A DNA stretch of 64,000 nt from Arbacia lixula (GCA_963669155.1 OZ022580.1:18358090-18422089); one strand, 5' to 3'. Counted from the first letter of the stretch, positions 35,816-49,348 are shown. Translations and numbers: made by a program. Notes: generated from the letters alone by a model not told the origin.

Positions 35816-36841
35816 TATCAGCTTCCAGCTTATACAGACCCACCTCATCTCTTAATCTCCCTGCCAGTAACATTCATGAAAACCTGCCACAAAATCTCAG
35901 ATTACACACAATAAAACTTCATCTCACTATCAGACGTCAAGCAGTGAGGTGAATTGGTTTAAAATTTCACATCATCTTGATTTCTCTGCCCTATGTTGGA
36001 TATTTGCCAACATGAAATGTAGTTTCAGAAGTACATGTACAGTACATGGATAGGTATGAATCTTTAAGCAACAATGCCTCATATAAAAGATTAATTTGCC
36101 TCTTTTTTGACAGTAGAAGTTAATTGAACATGCTATACATGGTGGTGCAGAATTCAAGTAATATTAATGAGAAATACAGATCATACGCCTGTTTCAAACA
36201 GACAAAACTTCCTATGTATGGTTTTATCTCCCTTAAATGGCTTACATGTAGGTAATCCCTTGTGAACTGCAGATCTTAGTATGTACGCAATAGATTAATA
36301 CAGAGACCACAGTTAACCTATATAGACCTATGGACAAACACACATGTACGAATATGAGTAAATGCAATCATAATTTAAATCAGATACTTAGGGCGAAGCT
36401 AAAAAAAATATTCTGTATCAAAGTTTTCTAAGTGCATTGATGTCAAAACAACATGACACACAAAAAGTACAGCTCCTACTCCTACCTATTTCACTAGAGA
36501 CATAATCATGACATAAATGACCCACTTTAAGGTGTTGAAATGATAAATGCCTTTCAAATTCCAGCAGGTGCAAACCCAACAGAGAGACAAAAGCACCCAA
36601 ACAGAGAAGACAATTTCTTTCATGAAGTGTCGTCACCTCTCCACAAGGAACAACTTGAGGAGTCTCTGGACGCGATAACGAGCAATAATATTTGAGCAGA
36701 AAGTCTTTCTCTCGCAGTATTTAACCACCAATTATGAAACTATCATGTTGTGATTCCTCGGTCAACATTGGCTGTTTGCAGTTACACCCAATTGACAATT
36801 GTGAATGAAGCCTGTCAGTTACAAGAGGAAGGAGACAGGTG
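35816..36841. other. Unique spacer
   Basis: AT-rich, with no arrays and no gene-like frames. Confidence 0.45.
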
Positions 36842-36909
36842 AGAGGGAGGGAGAGAGAGTAAGAAAGAGTGAGACAGGTAGAGACAGGGAGAGACAGTGA
36901 GGGAGGGAG

Positions 36910-36973
<64 letters not shown>

Positions 36974-37443
36974 GGAGAGAGGGAGAGAGAGGAAGAGAGA
37001 GGGAGAGAGAGGGAGAGAGAGGGAGAGAGAGAGGGAGAGAGAGAGGGAGAGAGAGAGGGAGAGAGAGAGGGAGAGAGCAAGGGAGAGCGAGGGAGAGCGA
37101 GGGAGAGAGAGGGAGAGGGAGAGAGAGGGAGAGGGAGGGAGAGGGAGGGAGAGGGAGGGAGAGGGAGGGAGAGGGAGGGAGAGGGAGGGAGAGCGAGGGA
37201 GAGCGAGGGAGAGCGAGGGAGAGCGAGGGAGAGCGAGGGAGAGAGAGGGAGAGCAAGGGGGAGTGAGGGAGAGAGAACGAGGGAGAAGAGGGAGAGGAAG
37301 AGGGAAAGGGAGACAGACAAGCATACGGAGACAGAGGAGAAGGGAAGGAGAATGAGGCGGTGAGACAGAGACAGAAAGAGAGAGAGGGAGAGGAAAGAGA
37401 ACAAGATAACTGGAGGGATAGAAAAAGAAAGAGAGAGGGGGGA
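36842..37443 (+). repeat. GA-type homopurine satellite, about 0.6 kb
   Basis: Nearly pure purine on the + strand, with sub-blocks. (GA)n spans about 36910-36964, then gggagaga units to about 37075, then gagggaggga units (about 37125-37190), then gggagagcga units (about 37190-37240) with one C per 10 bp. Open frames of 150-240 codons on both strands are repeat artefacts (Arg/Glu/Gly or Ser/Leu/Pro). Triplex and G4 formation are plausible in the G-rich part. Confidence 0.93.
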
Positions 37444-39275
37444 GGCTGGTATTTTATCAATACAATAAAGTTCACATTCCTATACATGTACATTGACTCA
37501 CATTCTGGTATCAATGATGAGTTGGCACTATCACTGGTCATGCAGGTTTAAAGGTACATGGACATCTATTCGCCCATTCGCAGATGATGACATAAACAAA
37601 ATTAAAACGATTTCCACACAGAGTACTATCACGTGATGATTTACTATACCTACAAATGTGCAATGGAGGCATTCTGAAGAAACGCAGTATACCGCTTCAT
37701 CATAAATTAAATGTTTTACAAGACCCCATGAATGTAGGCTTTACTCTCTCTTCAAGCTAATGTTAGACTCTGTATTAAATAATACCTGTATGAAGGCTAC
37801 AGTAGAAGGGGTCTGGGGATACCAAAGTAGACTAGGCTGAAAGGGAGGCAGCAGAAAATAACAGAATGTGTATGTTTACTCAAAGAGACCTGCGGTTCTT
37901 GGGATCTAGTTCAAGCGTGGTGTTTCATCTTCTACTCAGGGCTCACACCAGCGACCACATTTCTACTACCTGGGGTGAATTTCTGCGTATGATTCTATAT
38001 CTGGCATTGGACAGAGCAGGGATTCATTTCCAATGTGATCACATGGTCTGGCAGGTGTTGATCACTTCAAAAACAAAAGACTGGTTTCCAAGAATTGATT
38101 CCGATTGTAAGACATGCTCATTATTAGGCTCTTAAAAGCTCTTCATTTTATGTGGTATGAACATTATATGTAAGCTATTTTGGCAAGTTTAAGTTCATGT
38201 GTTATTTTTCATCAAGATAAAAAAATATGTATCACTGTTTCCTTCAATTTATAACAGCACAAGGCTTCAGAAGTTAGGAGGCACCTAAATACAGAGTGAC
38301 AGAAATATCTACAACTGATAATACAAATAATGTATAATTATGACAGGTCAGTATACAAAGCAATACCATGCACAAACAAAGTTCCTTAGCAATATTCATT
38401 TGTATCGCAACATCACATGCAAGCATCTGCAATTCATCCCTTCAAATGTCAAGAAGCCAGTTTTATTCATGTGCAAAAACAATCCTGATAGGAGCCCTAA
38501 TCAGATGAAATAAAGGAAAACTACATGTACCCTCAAACTACACAAGAACATACTAGAAAATATAATCAGTGTAGTGTAGAAAGCATAAAAACTAATTCTT
38601 TTTACATTGTACATATGGGTATTTCGTCATTACAGACAATGAAAAACAAAGATCTCAAAAAATAACAAGAAGAAAAGGTTTGGAAGGTGCCTCATTAAAA
38701 ACACAAAATTCACATTTTCCCACACATTTGGTTGCTACGCCCTGTTTTTGAACACACAACAAATAAAATAATACTAATGATATTTTTCTGGGATCTTGCA
38801 AAGAAATTTGTGACTTTTATGTTTGCACTATGGTGATGAAAAGAAAATGTTCCACCTGAGTGGAAAATTTTGTAATAGGTGTACAATCATGGTACGTCTC
38901 ATCACATTTGATATTTTCTGCACAACAAAAGCATAAAAGCGCTTGTTCGCCCACACACACTTATCACAATACCAGCAATAGTTAAAGAGTTTGTCAAACA
39001 GAATTTCAATCAACTTATTACCCTCTGTAAGCAAATAATGTTGTAATGGATACCAATAAGGCACAAACTGAAAAACACTGGAAAAAACAAGTGTTAATGT
39101 GTTTTCTTGATCTGTCTTTCTTTGTATTTGTCTACTACATCTAGCTATCTATCCTAAGCTTTTCTTGTGCATGTGAACATAGACATGGTCCTTAATTCCT
39201 TGTGTGCAATGAGGGGATTTCTATTCATATATCATGTACACAAATCTAATAGAGCTTTTTTATTTTTTTTCGTTA
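37444..39275. other. Unique AT-rich DNA
   Basis: About 1.8 kb with only short frames and no arrays. Confidence 0.45.
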
Positions 39276-39772
39276 AGTGCATCTTCAGTAGCTCGATGTT
39301 GGCGAAATAGCGAGCTTGTTCTGATCAGGTTAGCTAGCCAGATCACGAAATAGCTAGCTATTTGCGTCTTCATTAGCCAGATCAGGCAAAATAGCTCGCT
39401 ATTTGGTCAAGAAAATTTCCCAAGAAATCTTGGGCTAGATGGAGCTAGCTCAAGCTAGTTCGCAAACTAGCTCGAGCTAGCTCGGAGCGTCTTCATTAGC
39501 CTGAAAATTTCTCGATCCCGGCATGCATCTGCGCCCACGAGGCATTGTTTACGTAATAGGTTTTCATATACGTGCGTGAATGCGAGCTCACAACCAAAGC
39601 CATGCGGTCGTGGCCTATTTCCGTCGCACACTGCTGGTATGTGCGAAACTCAGGATAATTTATGCATCCCGAGTTTCGAGCTAATGAAGACGCGATTGCA
39701 ACTTCAGGCTAGTTCCCCGGATCAGCAAACGAGCTCGCTATTTCGTCTGATCGGGCTAATGAAGACACATCT
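39276..39772. mobile_element. TIR element built from tcttcattagcc modules
   Basis: The left end tgcatcttcagtagctcg...gcgaaatagcgagct matches the reverse complement of the right end, tgtgtcttcattagcccg...acgaaatagcgagct, over about 50 bp with mismatches. The module gcgtcttcattagcc recurs at 39364 and 39487, and in reverse at about 39680 and 39754. The centre holds dense gagctagctc palindromes. It is about 0.5 kb with no transposase frame. Exact ends and target duplication are not clear. It is a non-autonomous foldback-like element of unassigned superfamily. Confidence 0.7.
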
Positions 39773-41179
39773 ACTTAGAACAGGAAGAGTTTTTATCCCT
39801 GATCTCCTGTACTATCTCCCTCCTCTTATGTTCGCTCTAACATGGCATTTGAATGAATATCATTTGAAAAATGTCTCCAAAGAACTTTAACTTTAACTTT
39901 TAAAACAGTTATAACAATGCTAAAAGTTTTGTACACACACACTAAGGGTGGTAGACTGGTGATTACCACACCTACATGCATCATCCATTTGATTGATCAC
40001 AAATTCATTCTTTCCCTTGTTAAATACCGACATATTCTTGGTATCAAAAGCCCTTTTGTCCACCATAGTCCGGAGTCATCATTTACTCCTACATACTTGC
40101 CATTTTCTTTATTTGCATAATATTGCAACAAACAAGTTTTTGTGGCTTTGCAGTTATCTGTCATATTCAGTCAATCTATCTAAACAAGTGAATCCAAGGG
40201 AAGAGACAAATACATCAAATTAGGTTTTCCACATGCATGGTCACACATAAAGGAAACTCAAAAGGTCTTTGGAAAATGAGCTACTAAATGAAATATGTGT
40301 ATTGTTCCCCAGCAAAGTGTCATGACACAATCATGCATATTAATACACTTGCTTCCTGTTTTAAATTGCTCTCTGGGGTATGTTTCTGATGTCATCATTT
40401 CACCGAATTGATCACACACTACTGGTTTAAGGCCATTTAACATTCCATGATCCATCTTTCCACTCGCATTGTTTATCATTTATCAATTGAACTAATCCTT
40501 AGAATATCTAATGAAAGAGGCATACAAAGTCTGCATTGAAATGTAAAAAATAGGACCATCTTCATAAGCCTGTTAATGCAACATTTTGAGCATTTCTGAT
40601 CATCAAAATTAGGAAAATGTAAGCTAAATATCTTGGGATATTGTCCAGATCGTCTTTCATGCAATGGCCTTCACTCTCTGTGATATTTCTTCATCAACCT
40701 ACATACACTGTACTTGCAAATATTTCCAAAGTCTAAACTATTGTGTAGTAGACATACTACCGGTATATATGTTTCATGGGTAATATGTGAAAATATTCAT
40801 CAATGGCAGATAAATCATTAAACAATATACACAACAGCAGCAATCTTATAAGCAGTTTCTAGCTCACTCAGTCATAGTCTTGCAACTTGAGATAATTTTC
40901 CTGAAAACATGTGATTAAGTTATTTTGTGACATCTGTGGGATCACATTGTTCTTCATGGTTTCCATAATATAAGAAAAAAAGTTAGTTGTATCGAGTTCC
41001 TCCTGATTTATTGGGCACTGCATATCAGCAGGTTATTCAGGATCACTGACTTGGATAGAGTCTGCTAGAGATTTATGTTGGTGTCACGTGACGTGAATAC
41101 TGAGAGGTTGGCAAGGAGGTAAGGGTAACAATAGTCTAGAGAAAGTATGAAATAATGTAGGTGGATAGAGAGAAGAGAT
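39773..41179. other. Unique AT-rich DNA
   Basis: No arrays or recognisable genes. Confidence 0.45.
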
Positions 41180-41345
41180 AAGACAGAGAGACAGACAGAT
41201 AGATAATACATTATGTACAAACATGCATACATATGCACATACGCACATACATAAACAAACATACATAAATACATATACACAAACATACATACATACATAC
41301 ATGTACATACATACGTACATACATACATGTTCATAAACACATACA
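41180..41345 (-). repeat. (ACAT)n-like array
   Basis: A short agacagacagat-type start leads into imperfect ACAT/GTAC tetranucleotides, with the purest part near 41283-41331. The Met/Tyr/Cys/Val-rich frames on the minus strand follow the repeat. Confidence 0.88.
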
Positions 41346-41614
41346 TGAATAGACAGAAAAGAGGGATGAACTACAGTCTCCAAAATACTTGTGCTCTTTC
41401 AGAATTGTGTATGTACAAATGTAGGTTTCCCTTCACGACACCAGTGAAATAAAAACTCAGAAACAACACTATAGCATTCTGGTACATGTATATCAACTCC
41501 ATCATCAGTTCATGGGACATCAATTACATAAAATCAAAGTAAATTGAAGAACTCAGGAGAAGTGAGGAGAACCATTCAGTGCCCCTGGAAGGGAAGGGTA
41601 GAGTTCACCATGCT

Positions 41615-41690
41615 GTAGAGGATTTGAACCCTGAAGCCTTGTATTGACCCCGCTAACCTGAGCATCTCATGCTGCTAGCCTGGTTTCAAT
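41615..41690 (-). mobile_element. Possible tRNA-derived SINE head
   Basis: On the minus strand, a D-arm-like gctcaggttagcgg is followed about 30 nt later by ggttcaaatcc, a good match to the pol III B box. The surrounding sequence does not fold as a proper cloverleaf (the T-stem has mismatches), so it is not a functional tRNA. A decayed SINE or a tRNA pseudogene fits. No tail or target duplication was found. Confidence 0.4.
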
Positions 41691-42053
41691 GACACTTCAA
41701 TATTTTTTTTTTTCGATACACGGTGGGGGCCTGAAGAAATATGAATACCATTTATATCAATACTTCACTATCAATCAGCTCCCATTTTTTATTTTGAATG
41801 GTTTATTTATAGAGGTTGCATCAAAAAAGATGCAATCCACAACAACTGGCTAGCTTTTTGTTTATGTTTTTCAATCATCTGTAAACAAGAAAGATGAATT
41901 GATGAATTCTAAAGACTCAATTATCATATAGGTAGTTTTAAAATATGTGCCTGATTAAGCCAAACCTTTGCCTAATCTGTGTGCTAGTTGTGTTCCAATA
42001 CATAGCCACGATACACTACATATGTCCATGTCTGGTCTAAAAATACTCAAACT

Positions 42054-42056
<3 letters not shown>
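41691..42056. other. Unique spacer
   Basis: Contains a poly-T of about 11 bp (41703-41713). No gene. Confidence 0.45.

Positions 42057-42092
<36 letters not shown>
42057..42092 (+). repeat. (AG)n microsatellite
   Basis: About 18 uninterrupted units. Confidence 0.95.
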
Positions 42093-42096
<4 letters not shown>

Positions 42097-42838
42097 GCAT
42101 CAAATATACCCTGAGACAAATCACTAGACAATTTGAGCTGAAAACAGACTACTGCCATTATCAAAGTCTAATGCCTGACAAATCTTCAATACCTGGGGAT
42201 TCTTTCCCTCTTGCTTTCAACACAGATCACCTTTCCTTCACGTCTTGAAACTGCTGCAACTGTAGCATCAGTCGCTCCTTTTCCCCCATCCTTCTCTCCA
42301 TCTTCCCGTTATTTTCTTCGTGTAAATTATAGCACAACCGAATCTCGTAGAAGTACCATGTCTCTTCACTCCCACTCGTTTCATTTCCCTCCGCTTTCGC
42401 ACATCTCTCCTCCGTAGAATTCTCCTCTCGCATCTTTTATTCACTAGAGAACCTGGATAAGAAGGGGCTTACACTATATCTTTCTCTCAAAGCCACCACT
42501 AGAATACATTTTCAGATCGTTAATGCCCTCCGTCATCTCATTACAGCAAGGAGGATAAGAGCGAGATCTCTTTGTCTCGCATAATGCGCCAAGATTTTTC
42601 ATTTAGAAGCCGTGATTGTTTCAGAAGCAGAGAAGTAGGCCGCTGCTTGCCTTAGTCCCACACGCAGCCAGCTGAAATAAATCTGCATGCTTCACGGCTG
42701 CTATCCTCTAAAGCCCTCCCTCGCCTGGTTCGCAGGGTGACAGACAACGTGGCTGGCCTAGATTTGATTCCAACATCCATTAGTTTGCATTACACCTGAC
42801 TCTATCCCGAAGGCAAATTGCATACCAAGTAAGCCTAC
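42093..42838. other. Unique spacer, partly pyrimidine-rich
   Basis: The + strand is C/T-biased between about 42190 and 42440. No gene or repeat family is recognised. Confidence 0.45.
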
Positions 42839-42950
42839 ACCCACACACACACACACATCCATACACACACAAATTCACACACATACACATACATACACAC
42901 ACCCACACACAAATACACATACACAAACACACATACACATACAGGTAGAC
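42839..42950 (-). repeat. Imperfect (CA)n array
   Basis: acacacacac blocks are broken by tcc, aaatt and cat. It is the mirror case of the TG array at 4074. Cys/Val-rich frames on the minus strand are artefacts. Confidence 0.9.
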
Positions 42951-45842
42951 ATAACAAACAAACAAAATAATGTAAAAGCTCACATACATACTGTACCACT
43001 CTACATTACAATTTGAAATACTAGCATGAAAGCTCCCTAGCTGTCATTTCATATTTTCCTGAATACCATTTCAGGATAAGGCCCTCTGCAAAAGGCGAAA
43101 TCTAAAAGGTCAAAAATATATATTTTCATTTAAAGCTTCTGAGATAGAGTCCTGGGTAATGCTGAGCTAAGGCACTGTTCAAAGCAAATCCAAAACCAAA
43201 TAAAAACCAATTGATAATGAAGAGTATAATAATAAAAACATGCCACATTTAATAAAAAAACACAAATAATTCTGAATGACAAATGTAATGATTGTGGTGA
43301 TTTGCTTCCTCTTGTCCACTCTTTCAGGTGAGTCTCTTACCAGACCCATGTTGCAAATAGCCAGATGTTATAACCTGATATTATAATACAAACATCTGCA
43401 GAGAAATCCAAGCAACACCATAGATCAGATACAGGTGAGTTAAACCAACAACTAGAAGGTATGTCTTGATAAAATGGTTTAAACTCTGAATCAAATGCAT
43501 TAAACGAATCATATTACATGAATCACACGTCATATTGATCCTAAAGCACCTGTCTTCAATGAAATGTTACACCGTAATATAATCCATCACTTACAGCATA
43601 TCCCCATCTCCTCACATACATGTAATGATAGAGCTTTCCACGCTAGAGGGTGGTCTTAATCAGCCTTCAGTTCTAAAAATAACCCGATACAACCGATTTC
43701 TCAATGAAATCTATCATAATACAAACACCTCCAGAGAAATATCAACAACACATTCATATTATTAGTGCGATCAGGCCCGAGCAGTGCAAAAAGCACGATA
43801 TTTTGTCAGCCCTCATCACAGCTGTTATAAGCCTCCAGATATTGCTCATGCACCATGCAGTGCGCAGTGTTGTGTTCAAACTGAATGTGTGCATATTAAA
43901 AGAGTATGGGATACTAAGAAATGATTCATCTAGGAGTTCACACAGGCAATTGATAGACACAGAAAAGTGCTTTGGGGGCAAAATGGCACAGCATTTGGGG
44001 CATAAGTGGCCAAATAGTGATCTTTGATTATCGGGATCATTTCATGGACCAGAAATAACGCTGTTCCGATACAACTTGACTCTGATGTAAACTCACCTCT
44101 ATGTAATGAGTGCGTGGGCAAAGATGCTGCAGGTCTAATTGAAGTGTGCACATGAAGTTACCTTTAAAAATTGATGGAAGTTTAGGCTCCCCCTCCATTT
44201 CTATGCCTCAAAGATCTTTGCCCTAATTAATCCTGACAGCTAAAGTGCACAGGTAATATCATATCTAAAGGGATCTTAAAGGACCCCAGTAGGCTGGGAA
44301 GATGATACAGGTACTTTATACCATTATTAGGTGAAATGATACTTGAGAAAAAGGGTCAGAATATTATGCTCAGCACACATGTTCCTGCAATTAAACATTT
44401 ATTTTTTCCATTCAACTGAAATGCTAATAAGTCATTTGTGAACTGCTATTCAACCTCAAATCAACATTTTCATATCTAAATTCTGACACCTTTTGACGCA
44501 TTTATAATCACAATCACAAGTCATGAGTCTCCAACAGGATGCCATGAAGTACAGTCCCTCTGATACTATGACAATACTCTCACATGTAGATACAATGTTC
44601 TGATACAAACTGCTGACTAAAAAGCACTGAACTCAAACAAAAAGAAGGAAATGATTCAATAAATAAAAAAAATTACAAATATGATTCTCAATGACAGTTA
44701 CTTTCCATTCCATGGCAGATACAAAGACAATATTGTTCCATCCTGCAAGAACCACCCTGCTAGGAGTTTAATTAGTAATGTGATGCCCCTATCTCCTCGG
44801 ACAAGCCTTTCCTATCTTGTCTCTTCAGAGCTATCATCCATCATCACTGGCCCTTGATGAGCGAGGGAGGGCATACCTGGGGGGTCCTACACACTTGACC
44901 GTTTCCCCCCAACAGACAGTCAAGCACTGGCCAGATGGTCGCAAATTTACCCTGCCATTAATCTTTGATGTAACGGTTCATATGTAAGTGGATTAGAGTC
45001 CAGCAGACTGCCCTTGGTTGAACTAGAGATACTTTGATAGTGATCTGTTTATTGATAGCCTTGTATGTAACAGTTGTTCTTTCTTCCAAACTTTCAGACT
45101 CCATCAATCATATCATATCATCAATTATATTGCAGAATATAAAAACGAGCAATGAAAGAATGATAACAAAGAAACAACAAAATGGGCCCTCCTCTTGAAC
45201 CCAGGATTCTTGAGAAGTCTGACTCTGAAAAGTTGATATCATCTTTTGTTACGAACTTACTACAATCATATTTTACCACTAACAATTAGAAAATTGTCAT
45301 TAAAGTAGAATGCAGAAGTTGGAAGGGAACATTCTTGCAAGCAATCTCTACATCTTCAACAAAAGACATGTTATTTACAACCTTCAAAACCATTATTATC
45401 AGGTTTTTGTCTGAATGGATAGCAGATATCTCATTTCCTGTTGGAATACGTTGAAGCGCGATTATCTATACATATTTAAAAGGCATGTTACACACAACCT
45501 TAAAAAGCATATTGTCCTCTATTTTCCCCCATTTTCAAGGCCATCAATATAAAGTGGTAATTACCCACGCTGGGCAAATAATTGCGATATTAATCATTCA
45601 GAAAGGACACTGTGCAGTAAAAGGCACGAACTTGAGATAGGGAACGTTACATGATAATCTCAATTGTTCTGGTCACAGTGGGGGTTTGTGATGGCACAAT
45701 GTCATTTGATATGACAATGGGGAGAGCAGGATATAAATCTGTCATTATTGCCACATCAGCAGACATAATTGTCCGTTTTGTGCTGGTACACTGCACTTGT
45801 ATGCATGTAATCTGTACATGTTATCTCTTTCTCTGTATACAT
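42951..45842. other. Unique AT-rich DNA with one weak dispersed pair
   Basis: About 2.9 kb. ataatacaaacatctgcaga...gcaacacc at about 43383 recurs as ataatacaaacacctccaga...caacaca at about 43716, a diverged pair 333 bp apart. Otherwise I see no arrays and no supported gene (longest frame 107 codons). Confidence 0.45.
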
Positions 45843-45870
45843 GTACCTCTCTCTTTCTGACTCCCACACT

Positions 45871-45914
<44 letters not shown>

Positions 45915-46016
45915 ACCTTCCCTTCCATTTTTCTTTGTTTTACAGTTACATTTCTTCCTCTTTCTCTTTGCTTCAGTTTCCATCATTTATCTATTGTTTT
46001 TAATCTCCATATTTCC

Positions 46017-46076
<60 letters not shown>

Positions 46077-46126
46077 CTCCCTCTCTATCTCTCTATTTAT
46101 GTTTATATTTTGTTCAGTTTATTTCC

Positions 46127-46193
<67 letters not shown>

Positions 46194-46220
46194 TCGCTCC
46201 ACTCCCCCCCCCCCCACCCC
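45843..46220 (+). repeat. Cluster of (TC)n arrays ending in (CA)n and poly-C
   Basis: Three long (TC)n arrays (about 45875-45912, 46020-46073, 46130-46172) are joined by pyrimidine-rich DNA. The third runs directly into (AC)n (46172-46193) and then a 12-bp C run (46204-46215). Long Ser/Leu frames reflect the repeat. Confidence 0.93.
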
Positions 46221-46355
46221 CACTCTAGTCATGAAAAGCTGCAATGACGGTTGAATAACACTCCTCTGCATCTTGCAGCCATTTTTTTCACACTTCTTGC
46301 AATATCCCATCAGAGTGAGTGCAACATCAGGGACAGCTTCATCCAAGCAGTAGTA

Positions 46356-46477
46356 CAGTAGAGCCTGAGATCAACGTCACAGCTGATTGCAATCAAATGC
46401 ATTCATCTCCATACATTGACTGCAGTCTGATTGCAATAGACTGCAATCAGCTGTGACGTTGATCTCAGGCCCAACTG
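46356..46477. mobile_element. 122-bp Tc1/mariner-type MITE
   Basis: The ends read CAGT...ACTG and are flanked by TA on both sides (46354-46355 and 46478-46479). Inside the ends, a perfect 29-bp inverted repeat pairs 46363-46391 with 46442-46470 (arm starts gcctgagatcaacgtcac). Terminal CAGT plus TA target duplication is the known signature of Tc1/mariner elements. At 122 bp it cannot encode a transposase, so it depends on an autonomous relative elsewhere. The near-perfect arms imply recent insertion. Confidence 0.85.
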
Positions 46478-48911
46478 TATCCGTTCCTCTCTCTCTCTCT
46501 CTCTCAAAGGACATTCCCATTTCATCTCTTAAAGAGTGTGTCCAACCTAAAGTGAAATTGCTCTTAATCGCAACAGAAATATCAAAGCAGCACATTGGTG
46601 AAGGCTTGACAAAAATCCGTCTTAGGAAAAGACAGTTGTGACTTTTGAGATCTAAATTTTGTGACTTCAATTGCAAGATGCACTTCCATATGTTCTGTGC
46701 TGTATCATTCTATACATTGCTCCTTTTTTGCTTTTGATGAAGAAAAAAATCTTTTTCAGATAGGTATGTGTGTAAAAACATACAGGGGTATAATGATATA
46801 TCAAATGCATAGGTAAAAAAATACATCCTTTTGAGGAAATTGACATTTTCCAAAAATTAGTTCACACCATATGGGACAGCATATCACATCTGACCTTACA
46901 AAATAAAAACATAAAGTAAGCAGAACTTAGTTATCCTTTGACAGATTTGCATATATGTTTCTTTTCTGTTCCTGCTTTTATTAAAACCAACCTTACTTCA
47001 GGGTTAAGTTTCCCTTCAAGGAATTGTGCACCTTTGTCTACAGGACATCCATTTGAAACCTCTCATGAAGATTACATTGAGCTCCATTGGATTGTTCAGT
47101 GTTCAGATCCTTGCAATATCACTTTAAGAAATAGTACATATTCAGTTCATTAATCCGTTGATAGTGCGACAGTGCAACAGTGAGCGAAGACAGCACTAAT
47201 GGAACCAAAAAGTTTTGTCTCCATCTGCAATCCATGAGCAATTTCACCTCTCTTTTAAATGGAGGAGTTTGTGAAGATTTATGTGTCTATAAGGTCAAGA
47301 GGATCAGACTGCTGACAGCTTAATACCTTTCAATGTTTAATAAATAGACAAACCCTGTATAGTCTTGTTCTGCAGAAAAGGAAATCATAAAAAAAGTACT
47401 TCCCCAGTTCATATTCTATGTCATTGCTGATACAGACCTGCTGGTATGACACATTGTTTCTAAAATATGCGAGATGAACTTCATGATTTTGGAGAAAAAA
47501 ATAAAGCCTATATGACATTGACATCAGAACATATAGTATCTATTCTAGCAAGTTTCATTTCAGTTACATCTTCACTGAATATCAAGCTTCAAGATATGGT
47601 CATACCCATTACTTCATTTTATCAGAGAAAGTGGTGGAACAGATTCTGGAAATACCTTCATCGTGTACAAACTGCTTCACAGGGGACTTCATCCAATCAG
47701 GGGTCTCCCGATTGAATGAAAGGCACTTTAAGTTCAACCAACTTTATTACACATAGAGGGCAGCATAATCTTACAGCAGGGAGAACCCAAGTGTACCTCA
47801 AAAGCAATTACACCAGTTCCAGATGGATAGCTTTCCATTTACTCAGCAATACCTCATTGCTCAATCAACACTTCTGGACTCCTACCCATATGATATTCAT
47901 TGATACAAGTATATGGGAAAGCATGTAGGTAGATGAAAGGTTATTTACAAGCCATGTGTTAACAACAAATAGTGAAGTTGGGGATCAGGATTCGGATGTG
48001 TGGAAATCCAATGGATTTTTCTGTAAATCAAACACGCCGGTTACAACGTCTGACCACATGCAGATTGGGGTTTTAAAAAGGGCAGAAAAGCTAAAAATAT
48101 GAAGCAAAAAGAGTGGGGTGGTGAAAACTAGAAACATACAAAAGATAAACTCTGTAGATGAGTTAAGCACGATATTGTACTCACCCACAGACTAACAAAT
48201 TTCCCCATTTTCATGTACCGTAACTATGAAAATAGAACATTAGGAAATCTTTACAGCAGCATGAACAAATGAAAAACATAACAATGGAGAAGATGGTGCA
48301 CATTATTAAGGACACAGAGTTCATTTCATTGCCCCCTTCACCATGCCCCTAATCCCCTGAGAGAAACTAGAATATCATATGCTTCTAATGCAGTTTAATG
48401 ATACAGACTTTAAAAACAACTGTATGCAGCTCATAAAAAAACATATGAAGGATATGAAGTTCATTTCCAAGTTGGATGTGAATGTGCAGGGCAATGAAAG
48501 AAATAGAGGACAGGGGAGGGGGGGTGTCAGCCAATTTCACAGTCATTTACATGAAGTCTCCCTCTTCAAACATCTAGAACAGTTCTTCAAATAAAGGGGC
48601 AGGGAATGTAGGTTTACAGGAACATCGGCAGGAGTGAAAAGTAGGTAAGGCTCAAGTGGCGGGGGGCCACTAACGCAAACACGGTGAGGGCCCTTCTGCT
48701 TGCTCGGCCCTTCATGGGGGGAGAGGCGGGCTCTGTTTTCAGAGTTCTTCCAGGAGTTCCCTCTCGGATTGCAGGGGGACTGGATGGGGTGGGGGCGGAC
48801 AGAGACGACAGCAAGGTTGGCTGAAGGAGCTTAGGATGAAGTTACCTATCTTTAAACATGCAGGATCAATCAGGCTCGCCTTACAGAACATGCTCTCCAG
48901 TTTTCTCTGTC

Positions 48912-48916
<5 letters not shown>
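46478..48916. other. Unique DNA, short TC run near its start
   Basis: Has a (TC)n of about 18 bp at 46486-46504. The rest is unique AT-rich DNA, becoming G-rich at about 48650-48800. No gene is supported. Confidence 0.45.
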
Positions 48917-48980
<64 letters not shown>

Positions 48981-49007
48981 ATCTCTCTCTCTGTCTCTAT
49001 CTATCTA

Positions 49008-49051
<44 letters not shown>

Positions 49052-49129
49052 AATGTACCTCTCTTATCTCTCTTTTGTCACCCTCTATCATTCTCTCTCA
49101 TTTTTCTTACTCTTCCATCTCTCCCATGT

Positions 49130-49160
<31 letters not shown>

Positions 49161-49191
49161 TATCTCACACCTCTCTCACATCCCCTCCCCC

Positions 49192-49269
<78 letters not shown>

Positions 49270-49276
49270 CCCCCAC

Positions 49277-49348
<72 letters not shown>
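48917..49348 (+). repeat. Compound TC / CTGT / ATCT microsatellite cluster
   Basis: (TC)n blocks at 48917-48977, 49013-49047, 49130-49155 and 49279-49348 flank a (CTGT)n array of about 17 units at 49191-49260 with a short ATCT tail. The order TC-CTGT-TC resembles the cluster at 9500-9862. Frames of around 200 codons through it are artefacts. Confidence 0.95.

Noticed and set aside
36721-37541. Ser/Leu/Pro and Arg/Glu frames of 150-240 codons
   Set aside because: Translations of the GA satellite in multiple frames. No start context or domain.
39276-39772. Possibility that the palindromic element encodes a structured RNA gene
   Set aside because: TIR ends, internal modules and a decayed relative at 35.5 kb fit a mobile element better than an ncRNA.
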